From Alphaproteobacteria bacterium (GTDB lineage: Bacteria > Pseudomonadota > Alphaproteobacteria > Rhizobiales > JAJFHC01), in assembly GCA_021775805.1 (NCBI GenBank), contig JAJFHD010000096.1, forward strand, positions 96,050 through 160,049: DNA of 64,000 nucleotides, given 5' to 3'. A model generated the notes under the pieces. That model was not told where the DNA came from and searched no databases. It saw only the letters and a program-made list of their open reading frames with translations. Of the stretch, positions 25,313-34,375 are shown one piece after another. A program made the translations under genes and the position numbers. How positions within the stretch are numbered: the first letter of the stretch is position 1; each line of letters opens with the position of its first letter.

Positions 25313-26880
25313 AAATCGGTCGGTGCCCCGCCTTCCTCCTTGCGTTTTGCGACAAACGTTTCCAGTTCTTCGGCAATCGCTGCATCGAGGGGCGGCGCTT
25401 CATACTGGGTCAACAGTTGCTTGAACACCTGGTTTGCCTTGCCGAACGCCTCGGGCCGGCCGGCATCGACCCACGACTCGAAGTTTCGCCAGTCGGACAG
25501 TATCGGCGAGTAGAATGCTGACTTGTAGCGCGCCTGGGTGTGGGCGGTTCCGAAATAGTGCCCACCCGGGCCCACTTCCCGGATGGAGTCAAGTGCCATG
25601 GTGTCGTCGCTGACCTCGAGCGGTTTGAGAAAACAGGCCACCATCTGTAACAGATCTGCATCGAGGATCATCTTCTCGAACGAGGCATGCAGGCCCCCTT
25701 CCATCCAGCCGGCACCATGTTTGACGATGTTGACCCCACCCATGACCGCCCCCCACAGCGAGAACACCGATTCATAAGCTGCCTGGGCATCGACCGCGTT
25801 GGCCGCACACACGTTTGAAGAGCGATACGGCAAGCCGTAGCGGCGGGCGAGTTGGCCGCCGAGCATAGCGGCCTGCATGGCCTCGGGCGTACCGAACGCC
25901 GGTGCCCCGGACTTCATGTCCACATTCGACGTGAAACCACCATAGACAAACGGCGCGCCCTCCCGCACGGTCTGCGTGAACACCAGTCCGGCAAGCGCCT
26001 CGGCGTTCTGCTGAACAACCGCCCCGGCAATTGTCACCGGTGCCATGGCACCGGCCAGCGTGAACGGGGTCAGCACCACGACCTGGTTGCGGCGCGCCAT
26101 TTCGATGATCCCCTGCAGCATCGGGACATCGAGCCTGAGCGGCGAGTTCGAATTGATCACCGTCATCAGACTGGGCTCGGCATCGAGTTGCGCGTCAGTA
26201 ATTCCGCGCCCAATGCGGACGATTTCGAGCGCATCGAGATTGCGTTCCTTGCCGAGCGAATAGGCGTGAAACACTTTATCCGACAACGTAACGAAGTCCG
26301 ACAGGCAATCCAGGTGGCGGATCGAGGCATGAATGTCGACCGGTTCCACCGGATAGCCGCCGAACATGTGCACGATGTTGAGCATGTGCCCGAGCTTCAG
26401 GAACTTGCGGTAATCCTCCTGGTTGCCCGAGCGCCGGCCACCATCCATGTCGGCACAGTTGGGCGCGCTCGCCACCGCACAGTTGGCAATCCAGTTGCCG
26501 CCGATCTGCAGGTTTCGTTGCGGATTGCGCGCGTGCATCGTGAATTCCGATGGCGCTTTGCCAAGACATTCCTCTACCAGTCCGCGGTCGAACTTGATCC
26601 GGTCGGAATCGCTTGGAACATCGACGCCGGCTTCCTTGAGGATCTGCTTGGCTTCCTGGTTGAGAAACTCGACGCCCATCTCTTCCAGAACCGTGAGGGA
26701 TGCCTGATGGATGCTCTCCAGTTCGTCCTGGGAAACCACCGGCACCGGCGGGTAGATCATCCGCGGCTGTCCCCAGGCGAGCTGATCGAAGGCGTCCGAC
26801 GCACCGCTCTGTCGTGCCCTGCGTCCGCGCCGTCCCCCTGACCGTGTTGAACCGGTGTCCCCGGCGTCGACTTCACCCAT
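25309..26880 (-). CDS. MttB-superfamily (trimethylamine methyltransferase family) protein, non-pyrrolysine
   Basis: The 523-residue TIM-barrel protein belongs to the MttB (COG5598) superfamily; examples are YPPVPVVSQDELESIHQASLTVLEEMGVEF and the Gly-rich KHGAGWMEGGLHASFEKMILDADLL. Classical MttB uses pyrrolysine encoded by an in-frame UAG, but this gene has none, placing it with the non-Pyl homologues, of which MtgB demethylates glycine betaine. A basic Arg-rich stretch (SGGRRGRRARQSG) precedes the domain. The ATG at 26880 has AAGGGAG upstream. No corrinoid protein gene is nearby, so the methyl acceptor is unknown. It lies 80 bp downstream of the AOS-like gene. Confidence 0.88.
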   Translation of the reverse strand: MGEVDAGDTGSTRSGGRRGRRARQSGASDAFDQLAWGQPRMIYPPVPVVSQDELESIHQASLTVLEEMGVEFLNQEAKQILKEAGVDVPSDSDRIKFDRGLVEECLGKAPSEFTMHARNPQRNLQIGGNWIANCAVASAPNCADMDGGRRSGNQEDYRKFLKLGHMLNIVHMFGGYPVEPVDIHASIRHLDCLSDFVTLSDKVFHAYSLGKERNLDALEIVRIGRGITDAQLDAEPSLMTVINSNSPLRLDVPMLQGIIEMARRNQVVVLTPFTLAGAMAPVTIAGAVVQQNAEALAGLVFTQTVREGAPFVYGGFTSNVDMKSGAPAFGTPEAMQAAMLGGQLARRYGLPYRSSNVCAANAVDAQAAYESVFSLWGAVMGGVNIVKHGAGWMEGGLHASFEKMILDADLLQMVACFLKPLEVSDDTMALDSIREVGPGGHYFGTAHTQARYKSAFYSPILSDWRNFESWVDAGRPEAFGKANQVFKQLLTQYEAPPLDAAIAEELETFVAKRKEEGGAPTDF

Positions 26881-26960
26881 CTTGTGCTCCCTTGGAGATT
26901 GGCGCTTCCTGGTATCGGTTTCTTCTTACGTCCTGATAACGGCCACGGCACGCGGCTGTT

Positions 26961-28250
26961 TCATGGCGTTCCATTCAACTCATCGAAAACCTCAACGACG
27001 GCACTCGCTGCCATGTCAATCTGTTCCGGTGTGTGCGCCGCGGAGATCATGAACCGCAGACGCAGATCCCCCGACCGGGTTGTCGCAGGAGACGGCATCG
27101 AAATCCCCTTCGCCCGCGCAATCTCGGCAAAACCCGCCGCGCGATCCGACCGGGGGATTACGCTCGACTGGATTGGGTAGTCAGAGTCTGCCAACGCCAC
27201 GCCGCCGGCAGCAACGCGCTCACTGAACCTGCCGATGTTGAGGGCCAAACGGTCCCGCAGCGCTGGGTCTTGCATCGCCAGCACGATCGCGCGCGATACG
27301 GCGGCCGCGGATCCGGGCGACAACTGATCAGTGTAGGTATGCCCGGTTCTTGCCTGTCGAACCGCTTCCACGACCTCGCGGTTGCCCGCAATAATGGCGC
27401 CGGCACTGGCACCAAGGCCGCAGCCGAAGCCGCTCACGATAACCGGCACACGTTCCCACAAACCCTGCTCCTCGATGACTCCCCTTCCCCACGGTCCCCG
27501 TACGCCGAGCCCACCGGTCTCATCGATAACCACGAGCGCCTTGTGGCTTTCGGCAAACTCCATTACCGGCTGCAAACTGTTGACCGTGCCAGACTCGAGA
27601 TCGACGCTATCGGCAATCACCACCGTAAACCGGGGATCACGCGGGGCGCTGCCGGCCGATGTCATCGAACGCGGTCCGTGATCGATGACCTGAGCGCCAC
27701 TTGCCTGGGCTGCGGCACGCAGGACCGGATCGCCACCGGCACGGATGTAGATCGTGTCCCGGTCGTCGACAATCGCGCCGAGCAGGCTGAACCAGGCATC
27801 TTGGCGCGAGCCGGTCGCCAGCGCTGCCTTCGAGCCGGTAAACCGATTGACGTCGTCCTCGAGATTGAGAACCGGATCGCTGCTCTGAGACGTGCCGGCA
27901 CCGACCCCGAAGCGGTCCATCACCTCCTTGGCCGCACGCACCACGTCGTAGTGGCTGCCCAGACCGAGAAAGTCATAGGAGGCCATGTTGATCAGATGGA
28001 CCTGTTCGCGCGGCATTGCGGCGCGTGACGGCGGCGCATCGACAATGCCGCCAATCGAGAGAATTTGCTTGGCGATGAACCAGCCCTTGTTCTCCAGGCT
28101 GCTGCACTCGGCGACGGCAAGCCCGGTGTAGGGTTTGTCGATACGGATATCCGAACCACTTTCCGACACCACGGAGCGCTCTTCCAGAATCGAGCGCGCA
28201 GATCGGTGTTCCAGCTTGTGTGCGAGATGATCAATCAGAGGTACGGACAT
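26961..28250 (-). CDS. Alpha-oxoamine-synthase-family homologue lacking the PLP lysine
   Basis: The 429-residue protein resembles serine palmitoyltransferase, KBL and 5-aminolevulinate synthase: an NMASYDFLGLGSH block (residues 88-100), a FGVGAGTSQSSDPVLNLEDDV block (114-134) and VVIDETGGLGVRGPWGRGV (240-258). Key residues differ. The motif that carries the Schiff-base lysine in active relatives (for example FTKSFGAAGG) here reads FGCGLGASAG at 275-284, with Cys277 where Lys is expected; I checked this on the DNA. The DEAHS motif is changed to DETGG. It is therefore probably a non-catalytic or differently acting member, as in the eukaryotic LCB1 subunit. It is the first gene of a unit with the MttB-like gene. 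Confidence 0.8.
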   Translation of the reverse strand: MSVPLIDHLAHKLEHRSARSILEERSVVSESGSDIRIDKPYTGLAVAECSSLENKGWFIAKQILSIGGIVDAPPSRAAMPREQVHLINMASYDFLGLGSHYDVVRAAKEVMDRFGVGAGTSQSSDPVLNLEDDVNRFTGSKAALATGSRQDAWFSLLGAIVDDRDTIYIRAGGDPVLRAAAQASGAQVIDHGPRSMTSAGSAPRDPRFTVVIADSVDLESGTVNSLQPVMEFAESHKALVVIDETGGLGVRGPWGRGVIEEQGLWERVPVIVSGFGCGLGASAGAIIAGNREVVEAVRQARTGHTYTDQLSPGSAAAVSRAIVLAMQDPALRDRLALNIGRFSERVAAGGVALADSDYPIQSSVIPRSDRAAGFAEIARAKGISMPSPATTRSGDLRLRFMISAAHTPEQIDMAASAVVEVFDELNGTP

Positions 28251-28459
28251 ATTCCCCCGCCGTGCTGGAAATCCAAAACCGGTTCATTCCTCTATTTCAC
28301 ATCGATCACCCCGGCGCAATGACGTTGATTGGTCCCGGAATCATCGTGGAACAGCGTCTTATCCGCACAGGTGCCGGTCCACCGGTTGCATCAGTCCCGG
28401 CAACTGGGCTATGCCTCCACGCATCCCATTCATTCCAATTACAGAACGAGGACGCAACG

Positions 28460-28837
28460 TTGTCTCAAAATACTCCCCTGAGCCACCGCATTACCGAAGC
28501 CAGAGACGCGGCAGGCCTTTCAATCGCACAGATTGCCCGCAGACTGGCTGTGAAGACAAAGACAATCGAAAACTGGGAAAGCGGTGTCACCAGCCCGCGC
28601 ACCAACAAGCTCCAGATGCTTGCCGGCGTCCTCGGCGTGCCGCTGCTCTGGTTGATCGATGGCGGTGCAGAGTACGACCCTATGCCCACCAGACCCGGTC
28701 GGCTCGATCTGCTTGAACAGAAGGTCGAACGCATGAACAACCTTCAGCGTGAACTGCAACAGCTGAACAATGAGATCGCTGTTGAAATAGCGGCAATCCG
28801 CAAGATTGACGACGAACTTGAGGAACTGGCGGCTTAG
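28460..28837 (+). CDS. XRE-type helix-turn-helix regulator with C-terminal coiled coil
   Basis: The N-terminal half is a HTH_XRE domain (ITEARDAAGLSIAQIARRLAVKTKTIENWESG). A Leu-rich heptad region (LEQKVERMNNLQRELQQLNNEIAVEIAAIRKIDDELEEL) at the C-terminus should make a coiled coil for dimerisation. I chose the TTG at 28460, which has GAGGA about 8 bp upstream, giving 125 residues; an ATG at 28319 would add 47 residues of non-conserved sequence reaching into the promoter region shared with the AOS-like gene. It may control that divergent unit. Confidence 0.75.
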   Translation: MSQNTPLSHRITEARDAAGLSIAQIARRLAVKTKTIENWESGVTSPRTNKLQMLAGVLGVPLLWLIDGGAEYDPMPTRPGRLDLLEQKVERMNNLQRELQQLNNEIAVEIAAIRKIDDELEELAA

Positions 28838-28868
28838 GACCTGAGGAAGGTCAAAAGTCTGCCGATGA

Positions 28869-28886
28869 TCTGGTCTTACGACCAGA
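28869..28886. repeat. Short perfect inverted repeat upstream of the SDR gene
   Basis: TCTGGTC-TTAC-GACCAGA has 7-bp perfect arms and a 4-nt loop. It lies between the HTH gene stop and the SDR start (28915). It could be a hairpin in the joint transcript or an operator for the HTH protein; it lacks the T-run of a terminator. Confidence 0.4.
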
Positions 28887-28914
28887 ACGACCAACAGGTC
28901 GGACAGGGGAAAAA

Positions 28915-29517
28915 ATGAAAATTCTGGTCGTCGGTGCCACGGGCATCATCGGCAAGGAAGTCGCAAATCTCCTTTCCCGCAACCATGAGGTTGTTCGCGT
29001 CGGCCACAGCTCCGGCGATTTTCAGGTTGACCTGGCGTCGAAGGCCTCGATTGCCGGACTGTACAGCCGTGTCGGTGTGATCGATGCCGTTGTCAGCACC
29101 GCGGGCAACGCCAACTTTGCCCCGTTTGCACAACTGACCGACGAGGATTACGAACTGGCCCTCGTCAGCAAGCTGATGGGCCAGGTGAATCTGGTTCGCC
29201 TTGGGCAAGATTATCTCAAGGATGGTGGTTCCTTCACGCTGACGTCCGGAATGATGGCGCACAGTCCGATACCCGGCGCTGTGGCTGTAAGCATGGCAAA
29301 CGGCGCCCTGCAGTCATTCACAAGAGCCGCAGCCCAGGAACTGGATAAGGGTCATCGGCTGAACATCGTGAGTCCACGGTTCGTGAAGGAAACCATGGAG
29401 TTGATGGGCATGGACCCCACGTCCGGCATTTCTGCTGCCGAAACCGCCAAAGCTTATCTGGCCGCCATAAGTGGAACCGCCAATGGTGAAACACTGGACG
29501 TTGCCGATCACCTTTGA
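28915..29517 (+). CDS. Short-chain dehydrogenase/reductase family protein, atypical active site
   Basis: The 200-residue Rossmann protein has KILVVGATGIIGKEVANLL at the N-terminus and VVSTAGNANFAPFAQL in the central region. The usual YxxxK catalytic pair is not present: the corresponding helix reads AVSMANGALQSFTRAAAQEL. This shortened form, without Tyr and Lys, occurs in a subgroup of small SDRs, so it may be a family trait, and catalysis is uncertain. The ATG at 28915 follows a GGGGAAAAA stretch. It lies about 75 bp downstream of the HTH gene. Confidence 0.8.
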   Translation: MKILVVGATGIIGKEVANLLSRNHEVVRVGHSSGDFQVDLASKASIAGLYSRVGVIDAVVSTAGNANFAPFAQLTDEDYELALVSKLMGQVNLVRLGQDYLKDGGSFTLTSGMMAHSPIPGAVAVSMANGALQSFTRAAAQELDKGHRLNIVSPRFVKETMELMGMDPTSGISAAETAKAYLAAISGTANGETLDVADHL

Positions 29518-29548
29518 CGAATTTCCAGAACCATCCGGTATTGTGTGT

Positions 29549-30394
29549 TCATCGTGCCAGCCTTAACACGGCAACGCCAAGCACCGTCACGAAGGTCGCA
29601 AACACTTTCACCAGGTTGAGTGCTTCCTTGAGGAAGAACACCCCGATCAGGAGCGCAAAGATGATGCTGGTTTCCCGCAGCGCCGTGACCAGCGCGATCG
29701 GGGCAAGGGTAAACGACCAGATAACCAGGGCGTAGGCTGCAAAAGATGCACCGCCGCCCAGAAAAAATACTTTCCGCCCACCATTAGCAATGTTCTTCAG
29801 GGCACTGGGCTGCTTGATCAGGACGAAGATAAGGAAGATCAGTGAATTGAACAGCGTCAGCCAGCCATAGAACCCCAATGCAGTTCCCGCTTCGCGCGCG
29901 CCAAGCCCGTCGACCAGCGAATAACCGGCGATGAAACAGCCCGTGGCGACGGCCGACGCAGCTGCCTTGGGATTGTGCAGTCCTGAACTGGAGCGCACGA
30001 AAACCAGGCTCATGATGCCCAATCCGATAAACAGGATGGCGCCCAGTTCCATGACTGAAAGTTCAACCCCCAGAATCACGACCGACACGACCGCCACGAT
30101 CAGCGGTGCGCAACCGCGCGCGATCGGATAGACCTGCGTCAGGTCGCCGATGCGGTAGGACATCATCAGAAAAAGCTGATAGCCCACATGGAGTGCCACG
30201 CCAAAACCCAGGTAAATCCAGCTTTCCGGTGCCGGCGCAGGCACAAAAAACAGAACCAGCACGCCATAGGGGGCATGGCCCAAAACCACCGCCGCCATGC
30301 TTTGAAGCTTGTCGCCGCTGCCCTTGACAAGGGCGTTCCAGGACGCATGCAGGGCGGCAGCCAGAAGGACGGCAAAAAAGACTATGGGTTCCAA
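29549..30394 (-). CDS. EamA/DMT-family transporter
   Basis: The 281-residue protein has about ten hydrophobic segments in two EamA halves. FGVALHVGYQLFLMMSYRIGDLTQVYPIARGCAPLIVAVVSV is typical of the first, and APIALVTALRETSIIFALLIGVFFLKE of the second. DMT exporters move amino acids or related metabolites; the substrate is unknown. The start is a TTG at 30394, supported by GGAGG 7 bp upstream and by the absence of a usable ATG. It follows the MFS gene by 51 bp on the same strand. Confidence 0.87.
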   Translation of the reverse strand: MEPIVFFAVLLAAALHASWNALVKGSGDKLQSMAAVVLGHAPYGVLVLFFVPAPAPESWIYLGFGVALHVGYQLFLMMSYRIGDLTQVYPIARGCAPLIVAVVSVVILGVELSVMELGAILFIGLGIMSLVFVRSSSGLHNPKAAASAVATGCFIAGYSLVDGLGAREAGTALGFYGWLTLFNSLIFLIFVLIKQPSALKNIANGGRKVFFLGGGASFAAYALVIWSFTLAPIALVTALRETSIIFALLIGVFFLKEALNLVKVFATFVTVLGVAVLRLAR

Positions 30395-30445
30395 GTGTTC
30401 GCCTCCGGAATTGACGGGTCTGTGGAGATTGTTACCTGGCTTGTA

Positions 30446-31675
30446 CTAAAGCCGCTTGGGTAGATAACGCGACAGCAAAGCCATACCACAATGGGTCGCA
30501 CCGCCTGCCACAAATACAAAGGGCAGCGGCAGAAAGATAAGAACGAGAGCAAACAGGCCCGGTGTGGCAAGCGACGTGCCGTGCCGATAGGTGGTGTAAA
30601 CCGATGTCATTTCCGCGCGTTCATAGGGGTGCACCGCCCGCAGGAACGGCACATTTCCGGCGCCGTCGATCATGGTCGCAAAAAACGCTGCCGCCACCAT
30701 CATGACCATGCCCGCTTCAGCCCAGGAGAATGGGTATGACGCAGACAGACCAGCGGCAATCGTTGCCAGCCCGGTGGCAAGATAGGCGCCCACCAGCAAT
30801 TGACGGACACCGTACTTCTCACCGAGCCGCCCCCAGCTCCTCACAAACACCATGGGCATGACGCCAAACGACACCAGGGCTGCCCCGACTTCAGGACTGT
30901 AACCCGCTTCCGTGGCAAAGATCGGTGTGTAGACGAAGAACATCAGCCACCATCCGTTGCGGCCCACAGCCAGTACCCAGGCAAGAACGAGCCTGGGTTG
31001 TTTGATGAATTTCGGCACGATCTTCAAAAGGTCCGGCGGCGGCTTCGTGGCCGCCTTGATCGCCTGATTATCGGACAGCCGGAATTTCCAGAACATGATG
31101 AGTAGCAGGGCAGCGGTGCAGGCAACCACGAGATAAGTCAGGTTTTCAAGCACGTTGCGGTCGAGAAAGACCCCGACCCAGGGGCCGGCGATGAACACCA
31201 TCCCGGAAAACAGCAGCCGCTTGGGTTCAAAGTGATTGAGTTCACGCCGGGGAATGTGGTCGAGCATGTACAGGCTGATCGTCACTTCCAGAGCAGCGGT
31301 CGCCGAGATCTGCAGCAGCAGCGCCAGCACGGCCGACCAGATATGGCCCTGCATGAACAAAATGGCGGAAGCAACGTAACAGGACGTACCGATCGTCATG
31401 ATCCAGCGCCGTTTGAACACGTGAATGGCAGCGGGCAGGACGAGGCTGACCACAAGGCCCGCGACGCTGACACACAGATAGACGACGCTGACGGTCTGGG
31501 CATCCTTGAGCAGACCATAGAGCTGAAGCGGCACAAGGGTCATGAGAAGCGCACGGCACGCCGATTCAAGCGTGAAAAGCACCACAAATCTGTTGGCCTT
31601 CGACTCTTCGACATTTCGAAGCAAGATCGGAAGATGAATACGGCGCACGATACCGGCCCCTTTGAACCGCCCCAC
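30446..31675 (-). CDS. Major facilitator superfamily transporter
   Basis: The 409-residue protein has about twelve hydrophobic segments. A loop with the EKYGVRQLLVGAYLATGLATI pattern and the first-half VFKRRWIMTIGTSCYVAS segment resemble MFS loop motifs. The substrate is unknown. The start is a GTG at 31675; it lacks a strong Shine-Dalgarno sequence, so a shorter product is possible. It is divergent from the second DMT transporter, and the intervening 130 bp contain a double palindrome that may control both. It is the first gene of a pair with the downstream EamA gene. Confidence 0.82.
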   Translation of the reverse strand: MGRFKGAGIVRRIHLPILLRNVEESKANRFVVLFTLESACRALLMTLVPLQLYGLLKDAQTVSVVYLCVSVAGLVVSLVLPAAIHVFKRRWIMTIGTSCYVASAILFMQGHIWSAVLALLLQISATAALEVTISLYMLDHIPRRELNHFEPKRLLFSGMVFIAGPWVGVFLDRNVLENLTYLVVACTAALLLIMFWKFRLSDNQAIKAATKPPPDLLKIVPKFIKQPRLVLAWVLAVGRNGWWLMFFVYTPIFATEAGYSPEVGAALVSFGVMPMVFVRSWGRLGEKYGVRQLLVGAYLATGLATIAAGLSASYPFSWAEAGMVMMVAAAFFATMIDGAGNVPFLRAVHPYERAEMTSVYTTYRHGTSLATPGLFALVLIFLPLPFVFVAGGATHCGMALLSRYLPKRL

Positions 31676-31730
31676 TCAACGGCAGAACGTCAGGGTCGGC
31701 CGCACCGGCGCAAAAGGCAAATTCGTCAGG

Positions 31731-31769
31731 CACATGGCAGCCATGCGCTCGACGCATGGCTGCCATGTG
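31731..31769. promoter_or_regulatory. Large inverted repeat made of two 11-bp palindromes, candidate operator
   Basis: CACATGGCAGCCATGCG (31731-31747) and its exact reverse complement (31753-31769) surround CTCGA. Each arm itself holds an 11-bp palindrome, ATGGCAGCCAT (31734-31744) and ATGGCTGCCAT (31756-31766). Their centres are 22 bp apart, about two helical turns, so two dimers could bind the same face of DNA. The site lies between divergent MFS and EamA transporter genes. The regulator is unknown. Confidence 0.65.
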
Positions 31770-31807
31770 GGTAAAAACCATTGCTTCATTCCGGTTTTTC
31801 CCCCGCA

Positions 31808-32773
31808 ATGGAAAAAACAGGCGGGACGGCAAGCCAGATGCAAGCGGTGCAATCGGAAATCCAGGAACGGAGGAACCCCTCCGCCTATCTATGGCTCCTT
31901 TTCATGGGCGTCATCTGGGGTTTCGCCCTGTCCCTCGCCAAGATCGCCGGAGCCCAGGGCGGCCATCCGATCGGATTGGCACTCTGGCAGGTCAGCGTCA
32001 GCGGCGGCCTTCTGTTGGCGGTCTCAGTGCTCACCGGCAATCCCCCGTTGCCTCGTGCCGACGTCTTTCGGTTCAGCATGATCTGCGGCATCTGCGGCGT
32101 GGCCTTTCCGGCAATGGCATTGTTCTGGTGTGCGCTTCATTTGCCTGCCGGTGTGGTCGCAATTGCCTTCGCCAGCATGCCTCTGTTCACCTATGTCCTG
32201 ACGGTTGTGTTTGGGGTCGAAAGCGGAGAACGCCGCAGGCTGTTGGGCGTCACTATCGGGCTTGGCGCCATGGCCCTGATCATTTTCCCCGGATCGGCAC
32301 TGCCGGAACCAGGTCTGGCACCCTGGGTCATGCTTGCCCTGGCTGCCAGCGTCAGCATGTCGATTGAAAATTTCTATGCCGGTGGATACCGCCCTCCGGG
32401 TCTGTCGTCCCTGCCGCTCAGCGCGGTAAGGCAACTGGGCGCGGTCGTCGTCCTGTTACCGATCGCATGGGTGACCGACACGTTCATGCCGGTTTTCGAA
32501 CCGTGGGGCGTGCTTCAATGGGCGGCAACCGCTAACGGTGTCATCAGCGGTGTTGCCTTCACGGTCCTGCTCTACGTCATCCGCACGTCAGGCCCCGTAT
32601 TCGCCAGTCAGACCGCGTATGTGATCACTTTGGCGGGAGTCGCCTGGGGCATCCTTTTGTTCAATGAAATTCATTCGGCCTATGTTTGGGGCGCCCTTGG
32701 TCTGACCTTGCTGGGCACTGCACTCGTCCGTCCCCGGGTCCCCAAGCCGGCAGCAGCAGCGGTAACGGTTTAG
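31808..32773 (+). CDS. EamA/DMT-family transporter
   Basis: A second DMT transporter of about 321 residues with ten hydrophobic segments, including YLWLLFMGVIWGFALSLAKIAGAQGG at the start and the second-half SGPVFASQTAYVITLAGVAWGILLFNE region. Homologues export amino acids, nucleosides or drugs; the substrate cannot be told. The ATG at 31808 is my choice, but the region before it lacks a good Shine-Dalgarno and the ATG at 31838 is possible. It is divergent from the MFS gene; the intergenic double palindrome suggests that a metabolite-responsive regulator controls both. Confidence 0.84.
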   Translation: MEKTGGTASQMQAVQSEIQERRNPSAYLWLLFMGVIWGFALSLAKIAGAQGGHPIGLALWQVSVSGGLLLAVSVLTGNPPLPRADVFRFSMICGICGVAFPAMALFWCALHLPAGVVAIAFASMPLFTYVLTVVFGVESGERRRLLGVTIGLGAMALIIFPGSALPEPGLAPWVMLALAASVSMSIENFYAGGYRPPGLSSLPLSAVRQLGAVVVLLPIAWVTDTFMPVFEPWGVLQWAATANGVISGVAFTVLLYVIRTSGPVFASQTAYVITLAGVAWGILLFNEIHSAYVWGALGLTLLGTALVRPRVPKPAAAAVTV

Positions 32774-32893
32774 AAACCAAACCCCTAGATCCCTCCTGAC
32801 ACGGACATCGAGCCTTAAACTCTTCCTGCTATGACGGGATCGCGCGCAGGTTTTGATGCTGGAAAACGTTGTGCGGGAACAGGGGTAAAGGCA

Positions 32894-34345
32894 ATGGCGA
32901 TGGCCGATTCGATGCACAAAGGCAGTTTGTCGAACAACAAGCTCATTGATCCGATCGTGGTTCAACGGCTTGTCAAGCTGGCGGATTTTGGTTTCCTTTG
33001 TGTGTTGTCCCTGGCCTTGTTTCTTGCTGCAGGCGTCCGAAGCGAAGCCAACAATTTTACCGCCGCCGCGTTCATAGCGCCCTTTACCTCCTTTATCTGT
33101 CTTTATGTGTTACGCGGATGTTGGCTCTACACCGTCCGGGCTTTATCTCAACCCGTCTCCTCTTTTGCCGCCAGTTGGTCGGTTGTCAGTGGTCTCGGCA
33201 TCGTGGTCTATCTGTTCACCAACTGGGCCCTGTTTCCCCTCGACTGGTCATGGCTGCAATACTGGCTGCTGGGTACACTGGGCTATTTTGCCCTGACGCG
33301 ATTTCCCGCGGCTGCCTGGGTATCCGAGAAAGCCGGTCAGGGCGCATTCCGCAAACGCATCGCCATCGTCGGCAGCGATGCCGTTGCCGAACAGGCCATA
33401 AATATCCTCCAGCGCACACCCGACAACAGCTTCGAAATCATCGGGCTGTTCGACGACCGCAACGATCCGGAACGCACGGTTTCAATTCCCGGGCACCGCA
33501 AGATAGGCTCAATCGCTGATCTGGCAGAACATGCCCGTGCGGCGCGTATCGACCTGGTAATCGTGACCATCCCCCAGTTTGCCGAAGATCGCCTTCTGAA
33601 CATGTTGAAGAAACTCTGGGAACTGCCCGTCGACGTCCGCATCTCCGGACACAGCAACAAGTTGCGCCTGGCACCGGAAGCCTACACGCACATCGGCGAT
33701 CTGCCGCTGCTGTCGGTCTTCAATCGTCCCCTGGGCGGTTGGTCATCTTTTGTGAAGGCTCTGTTCGACCGGGTTGTGGCAGCGGTCATGATCGTCGCCT
33801 TCTCGCCGGTCATGGCAGCAACCGCCCTGGCCGTGCGGTTTGAGTCAAAAGGGTCTGCCCTATTCAAACAAAAACGCTACGGCTTCAACAACGAACTGAT
33901 TGAGGTCTACAAGTTCCGCTCCATGTACACCGACCGCTGTGACGCCACGGCTGCTAAACTGGTGACCAAGGACGATCCGCGGGTTACCAGAGTCGGCCGT
34001 TTCATCCGCAAGACCAGTCTCGATGAACTGCCGCAGCTGTTCAACGTCTTGAAAGGCGAATTGTCGCTGGTCGGCCCCCGGCCCCATGCCACCCAGGCCA
34101 AGGCGCAAGACCAGCTCTATGAGGAAGTGGTCGAGGGTTATTTTGGCCGCCACAAGATCAAGCCGGGGATTACAGGCTGGGCTCAGATCAACGGCTGGCG
34201 CGGCGAGACCGACACGGCTGACAAGATCGAGAATCGTGTGAAATACGATCTCGATTACATCGAACGCTGGTCGATCATGCTCGACCTGTACATTCTCGCC
34301 ATGACCCCTGTGTCATTGGTCGCCAACAAATCCAACGCGTATTGA
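32894..34345 (+). CDS. Undecaprenyl-phosphate glucose phosphotransferase (WbaP/PssY type)
   Basis: The product, about 483 residues, is a polyisoprenyl-phosphate hexose-1-phosphate transferase. It has several N-terminal membrane segments, a central CoA-binding-like domain ([19 protein letters not shown]), a further hydrophobic segment ([22 protein letters not shown]) and the catalytic bacterial sugar transferase domain. The latter shows [37 protein letters not shown] and GPRPHA. It starts a surface polysaccharide by loading the first sugar on undecaprenyl phosphate. The ATG at 32894 has an AGGGG upstream; the one at 32831 does not. No glycan gene cluster accompanies it. Confidence 0.9.
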   Translation: MAMADSMHKGSLSNNKLIDPIVVQRLVKLADFGFLCVLSLALFLAAGVRSEANNFTAAAFIAPFTSFICLYVLRGCWLYTVRALSQPVSSFAASWSVVSGLGIVVYLFTNWALFPLDWSWLQYWLLGTLGYFALTRFPAAAWVSEKAGQGAFRKRIAIVGSDAVAEQAINILQRTPDNSFEIIGLFDDRNDPERTVSIPGHRKIGSIADLAEHARAARIDLVIVTIPQFAEDRLLNMLKKLWELPVDVRISGHSNKLRLAPEAYTHIGDLPLLSVFNRPLGGWSSFVKALFDRVVAAVMIVAFSPVMAATALAVRFESKGSALFKQKRYGFNNELIEVYKFRSMYTDRCDATAAKLVTKDDPRVTRVGRFIRKTSLDELPQLFNVLKGELSLVGPRPHATQAKAQDQLYEEVVEGYFGRHKIKPGITGWAQINGWRGETDTADKIENRVKYDLDYIERWSIMLDLYILAMTPVSLVANKSNAY

Positions 34346-34375
34346 TTCTGCCGGAGCGCTGTCCGGTGTGACGGA

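Noticed and set aside
25852..26841. 329-codon open frame opposite the MttB-like gene
   Set aside because: No family resemblance, rich in Arg/His as typical for antisense frames; the MttB-like protein is clearly the real product.
25309..26880. Possible pyrrolysine-type MttB
   Set aside because: The frame is open throughout with no in-frame TAG, so it belongs to the non-pyrrolysine group.
27033..28028. 331-codon open frame opposite the AOS-like gene
   Set aside because: Antisense shadow; sequence is low in hydrophobic pattern and has no recognised domain.
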